Source of the DNA: Brevibacterium sp. UCMA 11754
GTDB taxonomy: Bacteria; Actinomycetota; Actinomycetes; Actinomycetales; Brevibacteriaceae
Direction: 5' to 3'
DNA length: 64,000 nt
Assembly (NCBI RefSeq): GCF_021532275.1
Contig: NZ_JACBOT010000031.1
Span: forward strand, 372,001 to 436,000
Below are positions 1-7,308 of the stretch, piece by piece. Position 1 is the first letter of the stretch. Every line of letters starts with the position of its first letter. The notes beneath the pieces are model-generated. The model saw only the letters and a program-made list of their open reading frames with translations, was not told where the DNA came from and searched no databases. The translations under genes and the position numbers were made by a program.

Positions 1-22
1 GAAGATGATGCGGGCGCGCGCC

Positions 23-340
23 TCAGGAGGACACGCCATGGGAGCTGCTCGTCCCTTGCGCAGCGCAGCTCGGTTCGCAGCCTATTCGGCAGGGCAGGCC
101 GCCTGCGTCGGGCACGTCGCTGAACACGATCTTGGTGCTGCCGCCTATGCCATCAAAGCCGTACGCAGTGCGAATCCCGAGGACCCAGGCGCGGGACAGG
201 CTGAACGCGACTGGCAGAGGGACCAACTGCCCAGGCAGATCCGTCAACTCGTCCTTGCGGATCAGAAGCGACGCAACTCCATCTGCTGGTTCCTCTTCGA
301 CACCGACTGAACCTGCGAAGTACGGTGATCTGCGCAGCAC
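23..340 (-). CDS. possible small ORF, unrecognised
   Basis: An open frame of about 105 codons from a GTG at 340 to a TGA at 23-25 fills the left edge of the window beyond the stop of the large membrane protein. The middle of the predicted protein has a coding-like composition, but I recognise no family, see no convincing ribosome binding site, and the frame stays open upstream into the neighbouring gene's antiframe. It could equally be a non-coding 3' region. Short direct repeats of CAGTTRCCTGCGA occur around 350-380. Confidence 0.2.
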   Translation of the reverse strand: MLRRSPYFAGSVGVEEEPADGVASLLIRKDELTDLPGQLVPLPVAFSLSRAWVLGIRTAYGFDGIGGSTKIVFSDVPDAGGLPCRIGCEPSCAAQGTSSSHGVSS

Positions 341-377
341 AGTTACCTGCGAAGCGCAGGCACAGTTGCCTGCGAGG

Positions 378-2378
378 TCAGGCGCGGCGTCGGGCGAGCA
401 CGTCGTCGACGGCGCCCATCTCGGGAGCCTTGTTCGTCCTGATCGCCTTGCGACCGTGCTCCAGCGGACCGTCGTCACGAGCCGAGTCGCTGAGCTCGGG
501 ACGGTAGCCGAGTTCGGCGGCGAACTGAGCCGCGATGTCCTCACGGCTGCGGGCCTTGGTCTCATACGAGGAGTAGGACGACGCATCCGCTGCCTTCGCC
601 TCGGGGACCGGGTGCTCAACCTGTGGGGCATCGACGTAGCTGGGGACCGGCAGCGGCGTCGGTGACCAGGCAGCACGTGCCTGCAGTCGCTGCATGAACG
701 GATCGCTGACCTCGACGGTGTCGACACTCGACGCGGTCGCGACGACCTCGGATTCCTTAGCGGAGTCGCTCTCGGCAACAGACTCGTTGCGCGGCGCGGA
801 CTCAGCTTCTGCAGCCGATTCCGCTTCGCGGGTCGAAGCCGCGGCCGGTGCGGAGTCGGCTGCCTTGATCACGGATGCCGACTCGGATGCCGTCGGCTTC
901 GACAAGGAGTCGGAACCGGCGGAAGCTGGCTCTTCACCCTGCGCTTCTGCGGCCTCGGGCGCTGCTTCTTCGACGATAGGGATCGGTCCGGTGAGCAGCA
1001 CCTGACGGGTGGTGTGGCCTTCTGCGGCTTCGTTGCGAATGCGCACGAGCGGAATCTCGCCGGTGTCGGCCTCTTCTTTGCTCTGCTTTGCGCTCACGTT
1101 GCGCTGCATGACGGCACGCGCCTGAGCAGCCTTCGTCGATCCTGCCGACCGGGCCTCACTTGGCTTGGTGACCGGGGCCTTCGATGCGGCTGAGTTCGGG
1201 GCCTTCGATGCGGTCGAGTTCGGGGCCTTCGATGCGGCTGAGTTCGGGGCAGCAGGTGCCGAGGTGGCAGCTGGTTTCGCAGCCGCGCTCGTCGACTGCG
1301 TGGTGCTCTTCTTCGGCGCGGTGCGCTTGGCCTTCGGGTTCCGGCTTTCGAGTTCCCGGAGACGAGCCTTGATCTCCCGTTTGCGCAGGTTGAGTGTGCG
1401 CACGATGGCCAGGGAGACGATCGCGAGTCCGAGGAACACTCCGGTGAGTGCGACATGGACGACCGAGAACATCGCAAGCACGCCCGTCACCAGAATTCCC
1501 AGGGTGGAGGCGAGGAAGAGCAGTGCGAATCCCCGCGTCATGGTGCCCAGCGATTTCATCGACTCGCGCAGTGTCGTTGCTTTCTCAGTCATCGAATGGT
1601 CCTCATCGGCTCCGAAAGTCGGATTGGGAATCTGTGTACCTCGTCTGCTTGTCTCTGTTGTGTCTGTGGTGACAGCTTCATCTGTGTCTATGGTGACAGC
1701 TTCATCGGATCGGCTCTGCGGCGATCGCGGCTGGGTCCGTCCCGGCCGGATCGGAACCGTCCCGGAACGCTCGCCGAGGTGGCTGGCGCTTCCGGAGCCA
1801 TCGCTCGCCGACGAAGCCTGGCCGTTCGCTCTGTGTGCGTTCGCACTGTGGCCGTTCGATCCCTGCTGCGACTGATTGAACACGGCGTGCACTGCCGGGT
1901 GCAGCATCCGAACGTTGTCGGTCGTCGCCGAGGCGGATGCCTCGTGGCCGCGGTGGCTGTCGAGGTAGGTGGAGCGGGTTTCGCCGACGGCCACAGGAAG
2001 GAAGCTTCGCTGATGCTGCTCGTCTGCCTCGGCGGTGGTGGATTCTGTGTCTGTGGTCGAACTCGAGTCTGCGTGTCCGTCGACGACGGCGAACTCCGGT
2101 GCCTGTGCGGAGAGGCTGAGCTTCGGTGTGCCAGCCATCGCGGCGACGTCGGGTCGCGGGACGGTTGGTTCGATGGTGGCCGAGGATTGGAAGACTCTTG
2201 CGCGTTCGGTGTGGTCGTGGCCAGGGATCTGGAGATCGGCGTCGATGACCTGTGCCTGATCCGGGACGGTGTCGATCTCGACGCGGGAGAGCTCCGTCGC
2301 TGATTTGCGGATCATTGTGGGCACGACAACGACGAATACCACGATGATGGCGATAACGACGATGATGCTGGTGTCCAC
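378..2378 (-). CDS. large Ala/Ser-rich membrane protein, candidate GlpR-like (Rv0996 position)
   Basis: A 666-residue protein. An N-terminal hydrophobic helix (about residues 4-22) is followed by a long low-complexity region, then two closely spaced transmembrane helices (about 281-326), a basic stretch, and a long Ala/Ser/Glu/Pro-rich disordered tail. The middle holds three 8-residue repeats rich in Ala, Pro, Asn and Ser. I recognise no enzymatic domain. The gene follows galU and a RimJ-like GNAT, the position of M. tuberculosis Rv0996 and of corynebacterial glpR, the membrane receptor of the gephyrin-like division protein Glp. A role in division or polar growth is therefore a positional inference only. 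The GTG start is supported by a TAGGGT -10 box six bases upstream, so it is probably transcribed leaderless and separately from the GNAT gene. Confidence 0.75.
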   Translation of the reverse strand: MDTSIIVVIAIIVVFVVVVPTMIRKSATELSRVEIDTVPDQAQVIDADLQIPGHDHTERARVFQSSATIEPTVPRPDVAAMAGTPKLSLSAQAPEFAVVDGHADSSSTTDTESTTAEADEQHQRSFLPVAVGETRSTYLDSHRGHEASASATTDNVRMLHPAVHAVFNQSQQGSNGHSANAHRANGQASSASDGSGSASHLGERSGTVPIRPGRTQPRSPQSRSDEAVTIDTDEAVTTDTTETSRRGTQIPNPTFGADEDHSMTEKATTLRESMKSLGTMTRGFALLFLASTLGILVTGVLAMFSVVHVALTGVFLGLAIVSLAIVRTLNLRKREIKARLRELESRNPKAKRTAPKKSTTQSTSAAAKPAATSAPAAPNSAASKAPNSTASKAPNSAASKAPVTKPSEARSAGSTKAAQARAVMQRNVSAKQSKEEADTGEIPLVRIRNEAAEGHTTRQVLLTGPIPIVEEAAPEAAEAQGEEPASAGSDSLSKPTASESASVIKAADSAPAAASTREAESAAEAESAPRNESVAESDSAKESEVVATASSVDTVEVSDPFMQRLQARAAWSPTPLPVPSYVDAPQVEHPVPEAKAADASSYSSYETKARSREDIAAQFAAELGYRPELSDSARDDGPLEHGRKAIRTNKAPEMGAVDDVLARRRA
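1177..1248. repeat. three 24-bp in-frame tandem repeats
   Basis: Three nearly identical 24-bp units (1177-1200, 1201-1224, 1225-1248) lie inside the large membrane protein and encode an octapeptide built from Ala, Pro, Asn, Ser and Lys. The second unit differs by a Ser-Ala-to-Ser-Thr change. A further 24-bp duplication sits near 1660-1708. Copy number could vary without breaking the frame. Confidence 0.85.
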
Positions 2379-2384
2379 ACTGCA

Positions 2385-2390
2385 ACCCTA
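2385..2390 (-). promoter_or_regulatory. -10 box TAGGGT, leaderless start
   Basis: TAGGGT on the minus strand ends six bases before the GTG at 2378, so transcription should start at or next to the start codon. It lies in the 73-bp gap after the GNAT gene and gives the membrane-protein gene its own promoter. Confidence 0.55.
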
Positions 2391-2451
2391 GAGTGCCCGG
2401 TTCGGCAACGACGTGAAGGGATGTGGTGTGTCGGTCAAACAGGTGTCAAGT

Positions 2452-3048
2452 TCACAGCTTTCTCAGGCTGTGACGGTAGGCGGCGAGAATTCCCTGCGGA
2501 ACCTCCTCGGCGACCAGGGCGAATGTCCGGTGGTCACACCATCGGCCGTCGATGTGCATGTACTTCTCGCGCAGCCCCTCATCCCGGAAGCCGAGCTTCT
2601 CGACCACGCGCAGGCTGGCCGTATTCTCGGGTCGGATGTTGATCTCAATCCTGTGCAGCCCCAGCGCGAAGAGGCAGTGGTCGGCAGCCATGGCAACGGC
2701 GATGGGAGTGATGCCGCGGCCAGCGACTCTCGAATCGATCCAGTAGCCGATCTGGCTACTGAGGATGGATCCCCAACTGATGCTCGACACGGTGAGCTGG
2801 CCGCGGAATTCACCGCCGACCTCGATCGCCAGCGGCACCGACTGTCCCCGTTTGGCCTGCTTGTCGTACATGCGGACCATGCTTCGAAACCCCGGAAGCT
2901 GCTGGCCGGGAATCGGCAGCGTCGCATCCCAGGGGCGCAGCCAATTCCGATTATGCCGACGGACCTCTCGCCACTGACTTTCGTCGCGCCGATTCAACGG
3001 GCGCAGCACGATGTCGGACTGCTGATCAGTCAGGATGACTGGCCACAA
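2452..3048 (-). CDS. GNAT N-acetyltransferase, RimJ/RimL-like
   Basis: A 198-residue GNAT acetyltransferase of the RimJ/RimL type, which transfers acetyl from acetyl-CoA to protein N-termini or small amines. The family pattern is visible: an N-terminal strand with LRPLNRRDESQW, a central GYWIDSRVAGRGITPIA stretch matching the acetyl-CoA pyrophosphate loop, then LHRIEINIRPENTASLRVVEKLGF, the typical late GNAT motif. The start is a TTG at 3048 preceded by GGAGGC at a good distance. It lies downstream of galU, as M. tuberculosis rimJ (Rv0995) does, but the moeA/glp gene that normally separates them is missing. The substrate cannot be told from sequence. Confidence 0.9.
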   Translation of the reverse strand: MWPVILTDQQSDIVLRPLNRRDESQWREVRRHNRNWLRPWDATLPIPGQQLPGFRSMVRMYDKQAKRGQSVPLAIEVGGEFRGQLTVSSISWGSILSSQIGYWIDSRVAGRGITPIAVAMAADHCLFALGLHRIEINIRPENTASLRVVEKLGFRDEGLREKYMHIDGRWCDHRTFALVAEEVPQGILAAYRHSLRKL

Positions 3049-3100
3049 ACGGTTGCCTCCGCTCTCGGGTGCTCAATCAGTGATGTCCGCTGGTACATCG

Positions 3101-3164
3101 GTGCGGTGATGCTTGGGTGCGGTGATATCAGGGTGCGGTGATGCTGGGGTGCATTGACGTTGAC
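3101..3164. repeat. 16-bp tandem repeat between galU and the GNAT gene
   Basis: Three good copies and one decayed copy of a 16-bp unit, GTGCGGTGATGCTGGG (3101-3116, 3117-3132, 3133-3148, 3149-3164), fill the 121-bp gap where moeA/glp sits in relatives. On the sense strand of the GNAT gene the unit is rich in C and A. The period equals that of two other intergenic repeats in the window (24711-24838 and 32490-32537), although the sequences differ. Confidence 0.8.
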
Positions 3165-3169
3165 GACGG

Positions 3170-4072
3170 TCAGGGAAGCGTTGCCACGTATTCCTTGAGC
3201 CAGCTGTTGAGGTCAGCACCCAGGTCCTCGCGGGCGCTGGCGATCTGCACGACGGCCTTGAGGTAGTCGAGCTTGTCACCGGTGTCATAGCGAGCGCCCT
3301 TGAAGACGACTCCGTAGACCCCGTTGCCACCCTCCTGTCCAGCGAGGACTTGGAGAGCGTCGGTGAGCTGGATTTCGTTGCCGCGCCCCGGTTCAGTGGT
3401 TTCGAGGACGTCGAAGATCTCCGGTGCGAGGACGTAGCGGCCGATGATCGCAAGATTCGATGGGGCTTCACTCCGCTCTGGCTTCTCGACCAGGCCGGTG
3501 ACCTTGACGACTTCGTCATCGGAGGTGGGTTCGACTGCGGCGCAGCCGTAGAGGTGTATCGCCTCAGGAGGAACCTCCATGAGCGCGACGACGCTGCCGC
3601 CGGTCTTCTCAGCAACATCGATCATCTTCGGCAGAATCGGGCTGCGTTCGTCGATGAGGTCGTCGCCGAGCAGAACCGCGAACGGTTCCTGGCCCACATG
3701 CTGGCGGCCCTTGAGCACGGCGTGGCCCAGGCCCTTCGGGTCACCCTGGCGGACGTAGTGGATGTCGGCGAGTTCGGACGCGTGACGAACAGCGGCGAGT
3801 TTCTTTGTGTCGCCCTTCTTCGCCAATGCGGCTTCGAGTCCGTCGACGCGGTCGAAGTGGTCCTCCAGAGGTCGCTTGTTGCGACCAGTGATCATGAGGA
3901 GGTCCTGCAGGCCGGCATCGGCTGCCTCTTCGACGACGTATTGGATGGCCGGCTTGTCGACGACGGGCAACATCTCCTTGGGAGTCGCCTTTGTGGCCGG
4001 GAGGAAGCGGGTACCCAGACCGGCCACAGGGATCACGGCCTTGCGCACTGTGCGCTGCGTTTCATCACTCAT
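3170..4072 (-). CDS. galU: UTP-glucose-1-phosphate uridylyltransferase
   Basis: A 300-residue GalU that makes UDP-glucose from UTP and glucose-1-phosphate for cell-envelope polysaccharides and trehalose. The nucleotide-binding N-terminus is intact (AVIPVAGLGTRFLPATKATP, KEMLPVVDKPAIQYVVEEA), and EKPERSEAPSNLAIIGRYVL and the GVYGVVFKGARYDTGDKLDY region fit the family. Three in-frame starts exist (TTG 4090, ATG 4081, ATG 4072). I chose 4072 because TAAGAT lies seven bases upstream, the leaderless geometry seen throughout the window. It is divergent from the cyclo-ligase gene, the same arrangement as M. tuberculosis Rv0993/Rv0992c. Confidence 0.95.
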   Translation of the reverse strand: MSDETQRTVRKAVIPVAGLGTRFLPATKATPKEMLPVVDKPAIQYVVEEAADAGLQDLLMITGRNKRPLEDHFDRVDGLEAALAKKGDTKKLAAVRHASELADIHYVRQGDPKGLGHAVLKGRQHVGQEPFAVLLGDDLIDERSPILPKMIDVAEKTGGSVVALMEVPPEAIHLYGCAAVEPTSDDEVVKVTGLVEKPERSEAPSNLAIIGRYVLAPEIFDVLETTEPGRGNEIQLTDALQVLAGQEGGNGVYGVVFKGARYDTGDKLDYLKAVVQIASAREDLGADLNSWLKEYVATLP

Positions 4073-4079
4073 GTCGCTC

Positions 4080-4112
4080 ATCTTAACCAAAGGATGTGGC
4101 TGCGATTAGGCT
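4080..4112. promoter_or_regulatory. divergent leaderless promoter pair, galU / 5-FCL
   Basis: The minus-strand -10 box TAAGAT (4085 to 4080) is seven bases from the galU ATG at 4072. The plus-strand box TAGGCT (4107-4112) is seven bases from a GTG at 4120. The 21 bases between the boxes must carry both -35 regions, so the two promoters probably compete or are regulated together. Confidence 0.5.
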
Positions 4113-4119
4113 TATGAGC

Positions 4120-4794
4120 GTGGATGCAGAAACTTCAAAGGCGCAATTGCGTGCACACATACGTTCCGAACGCGCGGCTCAGGTTGCGGCGGGCGTTGAA
4201 TCAACGATGACAGAGGCGAAATCGTCGATCGTTGAAGGCGAGTCGGCGGTCGCCGAGTCTACCTGGCAGATCATCGAGAGCCTGTGGCCGAACCTGGACC
4301 TGACAGGCCATTCGATGCTCGCCTATGCCGCCTTGACCGGCGAGCCCGACCTGGATCCGGTCATCGATCGGTTCCTCGCCCGCGGTGGAACCGTCTACCT
4401 TCCTGTCGTCACCGCCGTCGGTCATGCCCTCATGTTCGGTACCGTCACCGAGTCCATGGCCACGCTCCACGCTCGCGGAAGGTGGGGAATTCGTGAACCC
4501 TCACCTGTGTTGACCGCCGCAGATCTCATGTCCGCCGAGGTGGCCCCTGACCTTGTGTTCGTGCCTGCCCTCGGGTTCGGGCCCGGCGGCGCCCGCTTGG
4601 GCAACGGCGGCGGTTTCTATGACCGCACGTTCGGCCCGCGCGGCGAAGTGCCCCTGACAGGCAGGGAACACGCAAGCGTGGTCTACGGAGTCTGCTTCTC
4701 GACCGAACTCAGTCTCCCAGAGCTCACCGCGGAACCCTGGGACCTGCAGATCACTCGGGCCGTGACCGATCACGGTGTTCATTCCTTCGACTGA
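4120..4794 (+). CDS. 5-formyltetrahydrofolate cyclo-ligase
   Basis: A 224-residue 5-FCL that converts 5-formyl-THF to 5,10-methenyl-THF using ATP and so recycles a folate storage form. The C-terminal signature FGPGGARLGNGGGFYDR matches the family's glycine-rich substrate/ATP site, and the N-terminal basic region (KAQLRAHIRSERAAQ) is typical. Residues of about 25-45, rich in Ser, Glu and Ala, look like an insertion. In-frame starts at GTG 4096 and ATG 4114 exist. GTG 4120 is preferred because TAGGCT lies seven bases upstream and no ribosome binding site precedes any of them. Homologue of the Rv0992c locus. Confidence 0.9.
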   Translation: MDAETSKAQLRAHIRSERAAQVAAGVESTMTEAKSSIVEGESAVAESTWQIIESLWPNLDLTGHSMLAYAALTGEPDLDPVIDRFLARGGTVYLPVVTAVGHALMFGTVTESMATLHARGRWGIREPSPVLTAADLMSAEVAPDLVFVPALGFGPGGARLGNGGGFYDRTFGPRGEVPLTGREHASVVYGVCFSTELSLPELTAEPWDLQITRAVTDHGVHSFD

Positions 4795-5005
4795 TTCGCT
4801 CCTTCAACTGATTCGCTCCTTCGACGAAACCGAGACTCGGGCAGATGCGAGCACCGATTGCGATGCGACCACGCCCGCTCTCACGCTTCGTGCCGTTCTC
4901 AGATCGGGGCCACAGCAGCCGACTCGCGCGTGCGATCCTGTGGACGGGACGGCGCCGGCTCGAGCCTCTCACCCCATGCGTTACTCGCGGGCGAGTCCGG
5001 TGGAC

Positions 5006-5011
5006 TATAAT
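5006..5011 (+). promoter_or_regulatory. consensus -10 TATAAT upstream of zinc-ribbon gene
   Basis: A perfect TATAAT lies 25 bases before the FmdB-type gene, followed by GAAAGG (a ribosome binding site) at about 5024-5029. This gene therefore has a conventional short leader, unlike most neighbours. The -35 match is poor. Confidence 0.5.
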
Positions 5012-5035
5012 CTTCTCGTCGAAGAAAGGTCTCGA

Positions 5036-5377
5036 ATGCCCGTTTACTCCTACGCCTGCAAGAGCTGTGGTCACGCTTTTGATATTCATCAAGATTTCAG
5101 CGATGACTCGCTCACAGTCTGCCCCGAGTGCCAGGGACGCCTGAAGAAGGTCTTCGGCACCGTGGGGATCAGCTTCAAGGGGTCGGGCTTCTACGCCACT
5201 GACTCCCGCGCGAGCAATTCGAGCACAGTCCCCTCTTCCTCGAACTCCGACTCTTCGAGTTCGTCCAACTCATCGGACTCGTCGAAGGAATCGCCGAGCT
5301 CCTCGGGCTCGTCTTCGTCGACATCCAGCTCACCGGCCAAGAGCGCTCCGGCGGCGAGCAGCACTTCCGCCAGCTGA
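5036..5377 (+). CDS. FmdB-type zinc ribbon protein, Ruc-like (Rv0991c)
   Basis: A 113-residue protein. The first 60 residues form a FmdB zinc ribbon with two cysteine pairs, CKSCGH and CPEC, starting PVYSYACKSCG. The rest is a Ser/Ala-rich disordered tail. M. tuberculosis Rv0991c, in the same position beside the 5-FCL gene, is the redox-regulated chaperone Ruc, whose cysteines hold zinc and whose disordered tail binds clients. A similar oxidation-triggered chaperone role is likely here. The start at 5036 is chosen over an upstream in-frame ATG at 4775 because the domain begins immediately, with GAAAGG eight bases before it and TATAAT upstream. Confidence 0.85.
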   Translation: MPVYSYACKSCGHAFDIHQDFSDDSLTVCPECQGRLKKVFGTVGISFKGSGFYATDSRASNSSTVPSSSNSDSSSSSNSSDSSKESPSSSGSSSSTSSSPAKSAPAASSTSAS

Positions 5378-5545
5378 CTCCGTCGGCTTCCCTCTCACCG
5401 CAGCCGCGCTCTGTCGACTCGTGCGCGTGATCGCTGTGGATTGACCGAAGACTCATGTGCGATTCGCCTGTGGACACACAACCGCTGTCCACAGGCATTG
5501 TCTGCCTTCTTGATCTGAGCTTCTGCGCACAACCAGGCTCGAGGT

Positions 5546-6175
5546 ATGGGAATCTTGCGGCGCCTCAGAGCCAGAGCATCGACCTGGTCGAAGTCCTCAC
5601 GGATCAAACCACAGCGGATAGTCGCCGCTGTCTGCTTCGCCTGTGCGTGTGCTCTCGTGGTCTGGATCCTCACTCCGAATCAGGGCGGAACGTCCATCGT
5701 CGTTGCCACCAGAGATCTGCCGCCGGGATCTGAACTGCGATCTCAGGATCTGACAGTTGTCGAGTTTCCCTCGCAACTCGTCCCGGACAAGGCTTTCACC
5801 TCTGTCTCGGACGCCGATCACAAGCGCACCTCGGCTGGCTTGTCCAAGGGTTCGCCGTTGACGCAGTCGGTGGTCCTCGATCAGCAGGCACTGCCGGAGG
5901 GCAGCACTGACCTCCTCATGCCTGTGCGCTTGGCCGATGATTCTTCGGCAGCACTCCTACAGCCAGGACAGCGCATCCGCCTATTCAGCTCACTCCCCGA
6001 CGGGGGCTCTGATGTCGTCGTGAAGGAAGTGACGATTGCCCGATTGGTCGACAAAGGCGACGGCATTTCCGCTGAATCAGGGCAGCTTGTCTCAGTCATA
6101 CTGTCCTCGGATGATGCCGAACGCATCGCAGAATTTGCCGGGATGCCGATCAGCTTCGCGATCCTTCCGCGCTGA
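5546..6175 (+). CDS. SAF-domain membrane-anchored protein
   Basis: A 209-residue protein: a basic N-terminus, one transmembrane helix (about residues 25-45), then a SAF domain (VVATRDLPPGSELRSQDL) of the kind found in CpaB and flagellar FlgA, and a C-terminal beta-rich part. SAF domains in CpaB proteins help assemble Flp/tad pili in the periplasm. No other pilus gene is nearby, and homologues occur singly between the FmdB gene and mscL in actinobacteria, so a pilus role is not shown. The start has only a weak GAGG close to the ATG. A CAGGCT lies six bases upstream and could be a poor -10 box. Confidence 0.8.
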   Translation: MGILRRLRARASTWSKSSRIKPQRIVAAVCFACACALVVWILTPNQGGTSIVVATRDLPPGSELRSQDLTVVEFPSQLVPDKAFTSVSDADHKRTSAGLSKGSPLTQSVVLDQQALPEGSTDLLMPVRLADDSSAALLQPGQRIRLFSSLPDGGSDVVVKEVTIARLVDKGDGISAESGQLVSVILSSDDAERIAEFAGMPISFAILPR

Positions 6176-6255
6176 CCCACCGCTGACGTCCCTATGACCC
6201 AGCGGCTGACTTCACCGGGTCGCTCCGGCACGGCTGACCGGGACATACCCAGCCG

Positions 6256-6347
6256 GGGCTGACTGGATTGTCCCCAACTGGGCTAATCGGATTGCCCCCA
6301 TTCGGGCTAACTGGACTGTCTCGAGTCGGGCCAATTGGGATTTGTCG
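6256..6347. repeat. 24-bp degenerate tandem repeat upstream of mscL
   Basis: Four diverged copies with cores GGGCTGAC, GGGCTAAT, GGGCTAAC and GGGCCAAT start at 6256, 6280, 6304 and 6328, an exact 24-bp period. They occupy the 290-bp gap between the SAF gene and mscL. On the minus strand they would encode an octapeptide repeat, but no start signal supports translation. Downstream of the array TATTAT (6396-6401) is a candidate -10 box for mscL. Confidence 0.75.
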
Positions 6348-6466
6348 CGCCAGATGGCACGCATGTCCGCGAGGTGTAGTCGAGTTACCTGTGTGTATTA
6401 TGTAATCGTAATAGAAGCATTTCACTCCCCATCATTGTTTACATATATGCCGAAAGGGTGCCTCTA

Positions 6467-6943
6467 ATGCTTAAGGGCTTCAGAGACTTCATTCTCCAAG
6501 GGAATGTCGTCGAACTCGCAACCGCGGTGATCATCGGCGGCGCCTTCACTGGAATCGTGACGGCGTTCTCCGATAAGATCATCAACCCGCTGATCGCTGC
6601 CGTCGGTGGCGCGGAAGGTCCCGCGCTGTCCTTCCCCATCAAGGAAGGCGTTCGGGAGACGACCATTGACCTGGGCGCTGTGATCACTGCAGCGATCAAC
6701 TTCCTGATCGTCGCCGCCGTCGTCTACTTCATCATCATCGTCCCGATGAACAAGCTCAACGAGCTGCGCAAGCGCGGAGCTCCTGAGGAAGAGGTTCCTC
6801 CGACCACCGAGGATCTGCTCGGCGACATTCGCGAAATCCTCCGGACCCAGGCGGCCACAACCGCCGGTGGTCCTGCCGAAGGTCCTGCCAGCACGGCCGG
6901 TCCGTTCGACGACACCGAATCGACAGAGCCCCCGCGCCACTGA
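6467..6943 (+). CDS. mscL: large-conductance mechanosensitive channel MscL
   Basis: A 158-residue MscL, a pentameric inner-membrane channel that opens under high membrane tension to release solutes during osmotic downshock. It begins MLKGFRDFILQGNVVELATA, the conserved amphipathic helix and TM1 with the pore-lining AVIIGGAFTGIV, then TM2 (FLIVAAVVYFIIIVPMNKL) and a cytoplasmic helix. The C-terminus carries an Ala/Gly/Pro tail longer than in E. coli MscL. ATG 6467 is chosen over GTG 6458 because GAAAGGG (6452-6458) sits correctly in front of it. Confidence 0.97.
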   Translation: MLKGFRDFILQGNVVELATAVIIGGAFTGIVTAFSDKIINPLIAAVGGAEGPALSFPIKEGVRETTIDLGAVITAAINFLIVAAVVYFIIIVPMNKLNELRKRGAPEEEVPPTTEDLLGDIREILRTQAATTAGGPAEGPASTAGPFDDTESTEPPRH

Positions 6944-6959
6944 TTGACGCGAGCGCCAC

Positions 6960-6994
6960 GAAGGCCCGTTTCCCCAATGGGGAAGCGGGCCTTC
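6960..6994 (+). terminator. terminator after mscL
   Basis: A 16-bp stem with one G-T pair (arms 6960-6975 and 6979-6994) around an AAT loop, beginning 16 bases after the mscL stop. It also lies downstream of the minus-strand small gene at 7068 and may work in both directions. Confidence 0.85.
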
Positions 6995-7067
6995 GTCTTG
7001 GTTGATCTCAGCTGTTCGCTGCTTCTCAGATTCCGCACCTCTCAAGGAGGCATATCACTGCCGCCCA

Positions 7068-7307
7068 TCACCAGTGCGGGGGCTTCTGTGACCGGTAATA
7101 GTCGGCGCTTAAGCCTCCATTGCCAGTCTCTGCCTCATTGCGCAGCGTGGCACGATACTTCCGCACTGCTGCCTCGAGTCGCGCCGTCTTCTGATGCTCC
7201 GTTTCGTGCTCCTCATCGGGAGCACGTTCAGCGCAGAGATCAGCAGGTTCTGAGTCTTGTGCATGCTCACCCTCGGGAGATTGTGACCCGAGGCATTCGT
7301 CAGTCAT
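7068..7307 (-). CDS. 79-residue conserved-looking protein coupled to helicase-like gene
   Basis: The stop of the giant helicase-like gene (7309-7311) is followed after one base by an ATG at 7307 that opens a 79-codon frame. The protein is hydrophilic and acidic in its first half. It has a helix-prone KTARLEAAVRKYRATLRNEA segment and ends GLSADYYRSQKPPHW, an aromatic, proline-containing tail that looks conserved rather than random. No separate ribosome binding site is visible, so translation is probably coupled to the upstream gene. Function is unknown; the coupling suggests a partner of the helicase-like protein. Confidence 0.6.
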   Translation of the reverse strand: MTDECLGSQSPEGEHAQDSEPADLCAERAPDEEHETEHQKTARLEAAVRKYRATLRNEAETGNGGLSADYYRSQKPPHW

Positions 7308-7308
7308 C

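Noticed and set aside
6192..6425. Minus-strand ORF with octapeptide repeats upstream of mscL
   Set aside because: The repeat follows from the 24-bp array; no start signal or homology supports translation.
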